17,227 bases of DNA from Bacteroidales bacterium UBA6248. Lineage in GTDB: Bacteria > Bacteroidota > Bacteroidia > Bacteroidales > Lentimicrobiaceae. The stretch lies in assembly GCA_002441345.1 (NCBI GenBank), contig DJVU01000012.1, positions 1-17,227 on the forward strand, read 5' to 3'. A program made the translations under genes and the position numbers. The notes beneath the pieces are model-generated. The model saw only the letters and a program-made list of their open reading frames with translations, was not told the DNA's origin and did not search any database. Shown in pieces: positions 14,814-17,227 of the stretch (within the stretch, counting starts at the first letter, position 1; every line of letters begins with the position of its first letter).

Positions 14814-16007
14814 ATGTACGATCGTCTTCAGGCCCATCTGCAGAAAGAACTGGCCGACATCCGGGAAGCCGGACTTTACAAAAATGAACGGGTAATCATC
14901 ACTCCTCAGGGAGCTGAAATCAAGGTTAGCAGCGGAGCTGAAGTGCTGAACTTCTGTGCAAACAACTACCTGGGACTGTCGAACAATCCCAAGCTGATCG
15001 CCGCTGCCAAGGAAGCCCTCGATACCCACGGTTACGGACTTTCTTCGGTTCGTTTTATCTGCGGCACCCAGGATCTTCACAAAAAGCTGGAAGCTAAGAT
15101 CGCCGAATTTTTCGGTACGGAAGACACCATTCTGTATGCTGCCTGCTTCGATGCCAACGGCGGTGTGTTTGAACCCCTTCTCGGTGAAGAGGATGCCATT
15201 ATTTCGGATTCCCTTAACCACGCGTCCATCATCGACGGCGTTCGTCTCTGCAAGGCACAGCGCTACCGTTATGCCAACGCCGATATGGCCGATCTGGAAG
15301 AGCAGCTGAAACTTGCCCAGGCACAGCGCTTCCGGCTGATCGTTACCGACGGCGTATTCTCTATGGACGGAAATGTGGCTCCCATGGACAAGATTTACGA
15401 ACTGGCACAGAAATACGATGCCATGGTAATGGTTGACGAGTGTCATTCTGCCGGCGTGGTTGGCGAAACCGGCCGCGGGGTAACCGAGCTTTTCAATATC
15501 CGCGGAAAGATTGAAATCATCACCGGTACGCTGGGCAAGGCTTTTGGCGGCGCCATCGGGGGATTTACCACCGGTAAAAAAGAAATCATCGAAATGCTGC
15601 GTCAGCGTTCGCGTCCTTACCTCTTCTCAAACTCCATTCCTCCCACCGTTGCTTCTGCCGGTATCAAAATGTTTGATATGATGGCCGAAACCAATGAACT
15701 GCAGGATCGTTTGCACGAGAATACCGCTTATTTCGTGAAGAAGATGGTAGATGCAGGATTTGACATCAAACCTACCCGCAGCGCCATTTGCGCCGTGATG
15801 CTTTACGATGCCAAGCTGAGCCAGGATATGGCCGCCAAACTGCTGGACGAAGGCATTTACGTTATCGGATTCTACTATCCGGTTGTGCCCAAAGGACAGG
15901 CCCGTATCCGCGTTCAGATCTCGGCCGCTCACAAACGCGAGCATCTGGACAAATGTATTGCAGCCTTTACCAAGGTCGGTAAGGAGCTTGGAGTGCTGAA
16001 GGGATAA
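14814..16007 (+). CDS. kbl: Glycine C-acetyltransferase (2-amino-3-ketobutyrate CoA ligase)
   Basis: A PLP enzyme that splits 2-amino-3-oxobutyrate with CoA into glycine and acetyl-CoA. The 397-residue length matches the family (E. coli 398). The PLP lysine is K242 in TGTLGKAFGGAIGG; D208 and H211 in VDECHSAGVVG and H136 in SLNHASIIDG are the usual cofactor contacts. ANNYLGLSNNP (49-59) and GLSSVRFICGTQDLH (75-89) are typical of the alpha-oxoamine synthase family. Related enzymes (serine palmitoyltransferase, BioF) are less likely because of the strong Kbl-type sequence and the divergent threonine dehydrogenase. High-GC codon use suggests good expression. Confidence 0.95.
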   Translation: MYDRLQAHLQKELADIREAGLYKNERVIITPQGAEIKVSSGAEVLNFCANNYLGLSNNPKLIAAAKEALDTHGYGLSSVRFICGTQDLHKKLEAKIAEFFGTEDTILYAACFDANGGVFEPLLGEEDAIISDSLNHASIIDGVRLCKAQRYRYANADMADLEEQLKLAQAQRFRLIVTDGVFSMDGNVAPMDKIYELAQKYDAMVMVDECHSAGVVGETGRGVTELFNIRGKIEIITGTLGKAFGGAIGGFTTGKKEIIEMLRQRSRPYLFSNSIPPTVASAGIKMFDMMAETNELQDRLHENTAYFVKKMVDAGFDIKPTRSAICAVMLYDAKLSQDMAAKLLDEGIYVIGFYYPVVPKGQARIRVQISAAHKREHLDKCIAAFTKVGKELGVLKG

Positions 16008-16031
16008 AAACCTGTTGCTTACGATTATAAG

Positions 16032-16065
16032 GACGTCCGGTTATCGAACCGGGCGTCTCTGTTTT
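16032..16065 (+). terminator. Intrinsic terminator of kbl
   Basis: GACGTCCGGTT (16032-16042) and AACCGGGCGTC (16047-16057) form an 11-bp stem with one G-T pair and the loop ATCG, then TCTGTTTT. It begins 25 bases after the kbl stop and lies between convergent genes, so it may also limit readthrough from recQ. Confidence 0.85.
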
Positions 16066-16073
16066 ACACAAAA

Positions 16074-17227
16074 TCAGACCGTGATTTTAGCTTTTTCCAA
16101 TTCAACCACCGCCTTGATTTCAAAATAGCTGAAGTGTTCTCCTAAATGCACCTTTAATGTTTTAAGGCTTGAAATGCCATGCGTCCGGATTGCTTCCAGA
16201 ATATCCGGCACTTTGGTAACATCCATGAGCTCAGGCAGTGTTAACTCTCCCGATGGCAGGAACGAAGTCAGGTGCTGCTCAACGGTTACGCTGGAAAGCT
16301 GCCGTTCATCCGCAATCTGACGGATAGTTTTTCCCTGTTTGAACAGCTCAAGCGATTGCAATCCGGGTTTTGGCTTCAATTGTTTTGGAGCAGAAGATTT
16401 TCTGGTTTTTGGCATCTTCAGGTGAATGCGTGACTCCAGCCCTTGTGTTTTGCACCATGAGCGGATGACACCAAGGAACGCATCACCGTATTTTTTTATC
16501 TTATAATCACCAAATCCGGTGATGAGGCTCAGATGATCGCTTGTTAGCGGAAGTAAGGATGCCATCCCGATCAGGCTGGAATCTCCGAGGACCATGTAAG
16601 CCGGTACTCCTTCCGAATCGGCGATAAGCCGGCGAAGCTTGCGCAGACTTGCCAGGAGCTCTGCGTTTTCAGAGGTTTCACCCGTAACCGGTATCCTTTG
16701 GTTTACGGAGTCTTGATCCTTCAGCATTTGTACGTTCAGCTTACCTTTAAGGACTTCATAACTTTGCCTGTTCAGTTTCAGAACCGGATACTGACTGGCT
16801 GAAAGTTCCAGCAGATTCTGCAAAAGCAGCTGGTTGAAGATATTCATCCATTCAGCTTCCGGCAGATCCTTTCCAATGCCCCATGTTTTGAATTCTTTTT
16901 GCTGAGGTGTGAATTTCCGGAGGTTTGCTCCCCGCAGGTAATCGATTGTGGTTTTTATTCCAAACCGTTCATTAAGCCTGGCAACAGCCGATAAGGCTTT
17001 TTGCGCCTCAACGGTTGCATCGGTGACGGTATATTTGTTCAGGCAGTAGTCACATGAGTTGCACATTCCGGTGTGCTCTTCATTAAAATAATTCAGCAGT
17101 TGCTGCCTTCTGCATTTATGTGTTTCGGCAAAGTCAGCCATCTTTTCCAGTTTGCCTAGCATATGGCTGGTATGGTCGGGATCGGAACCGTTATCAATAA
17201 AATACCTCATTTTTACCACATCGCTCC
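16074..17227 (-). CDS. recQ: ATP-dependent DNA helicase RecQ, C-terminal part (cut by window edge)
   Basis: RecQ unwinds DNA during recombination and repair. Only the C-terminal 380-odd residues are here; the helicase core lies beyond the window. The frame stays open to the edge, reading SDVVKMRYFI, so the GTG near 17219 is not a true start. Numbering from that GTG: zinc-binding cysteines C36, C53, C56 and C59 (the last three in CNSCDYC); an RQC winged-helix region about 60-165; an HRDC domain about 186-258 with YMVLGDSSLIGMA and FGDYKIKKYGDAFL; and a C-terminal helix-turn-helix domain about 288-375 (LFKQGKTIRQIADE). This four-part tail is usual for long RecQ proteins of the phylum. It ends eight bases from the kbl terminator. 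Confidence 0.93.
   Translation of the reverse strand, partial: SDVVKMRYFIDNGSDPDHTSHMLGKLEKMADFAETHKCRRQQLLNYFNEEHTGMCNSCDYCLNKYTVTDATVEAQKALSAVARLNERFGIKTTIDYLRGANLRKFTPQQKEFKTWGIGKDLPEAEWMNIFNQLLLQNLLELSASQYPVLKLNRQSYEVLKGKLNVQMLKDQDSVNQRIPVTGETSENAELLASLRKLRRLIADSEGVPAYMVLGDSSLIGMASLLPLTSDHLSLITGFGDYKIKKYGDAFLGVIRSWCKTQGLESRIHLKMPKTRKSSAPKQLKPKPGLQSLELFKQGKTIRQIADERQLSSVTVEQHLTSFLPSGELTLPELMDVTKVPDILEAIRTHGISSLKTLKVHLGEHFSYFEIKAVVELEKAKITV

Overview
The window looks like a chromosomal segment from a member of the Bacteroidota, most likely a Bacteroidales or Marinilabiliales-type anaerobe. Four things point there: three secreted proteins end in type IX secretion system (T9SS) sorting domains, several genes are preceded by the phylum's -7 promoter motif TAnnTTTG, the order acpP-fabF-rnc is typical of the phylum, and threonine dehydrogenase is of the short-chain (epimerase-like) type. 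The species cannot be told from the sequence.

Layout. 90-421 holds a decayed gene for a T9SS-exported protein. 494-2743 (minus) is the acpP-fabF-rnc operon: acyl carrier protein, beta-ketoacyl-ACP synthase II and RNase III. 3146-4216 (minus) is mnmA (tRNA 2-thiouridylase). 4217-13100 (plus) is a secretion island with three exported proteins: a giant VPS10/BNR propeller plus beta-helix protein, a seven-repeat propeller protein with a PKD-like domain, and a small family protein of unknown function. All three carry a C-terminal sorting domain. 13100-13600 is non-coding and holds a fragment of a second mnmA start, short repeats and a strong terminator. 13600-16007 is a divergent pair, threonine dehydrogenase and kbl, which together turn L-threonine into glycine and acetyl-CoA. 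16074-17227 is the C-terminal part of recQ, cut by the window edge.

Most notable points. (1) The giant protein's likely ATG (4717) is out of frame with the rest of the gene, separated from it by a run of nine C. One extra C, or a -1 slip, gives a full N-terminus with a signal peptide. This is either a phase-variable or slippage switch, or a homopolymer sequencing error. (2) The first ~12 codons of mnmA recur, degenerate but unmistakable, at 13130-13165 in the same orientation, so the T9SS island is bracketed by an intact mnmA start and a dead copy of it. (3) A perfect 16-bp palindrome sits just downstream of a good threonine dehydrogenase promoter, as an operator would. (4) The sorting-domain DNA of two island genes shares a 67-bp patch with 63 identities inside otherwise diverged sequence, which suggests gene conversion or recent domain copying.

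No tRNA, rRNA, CRISPR array, transposase or integrase was seen.
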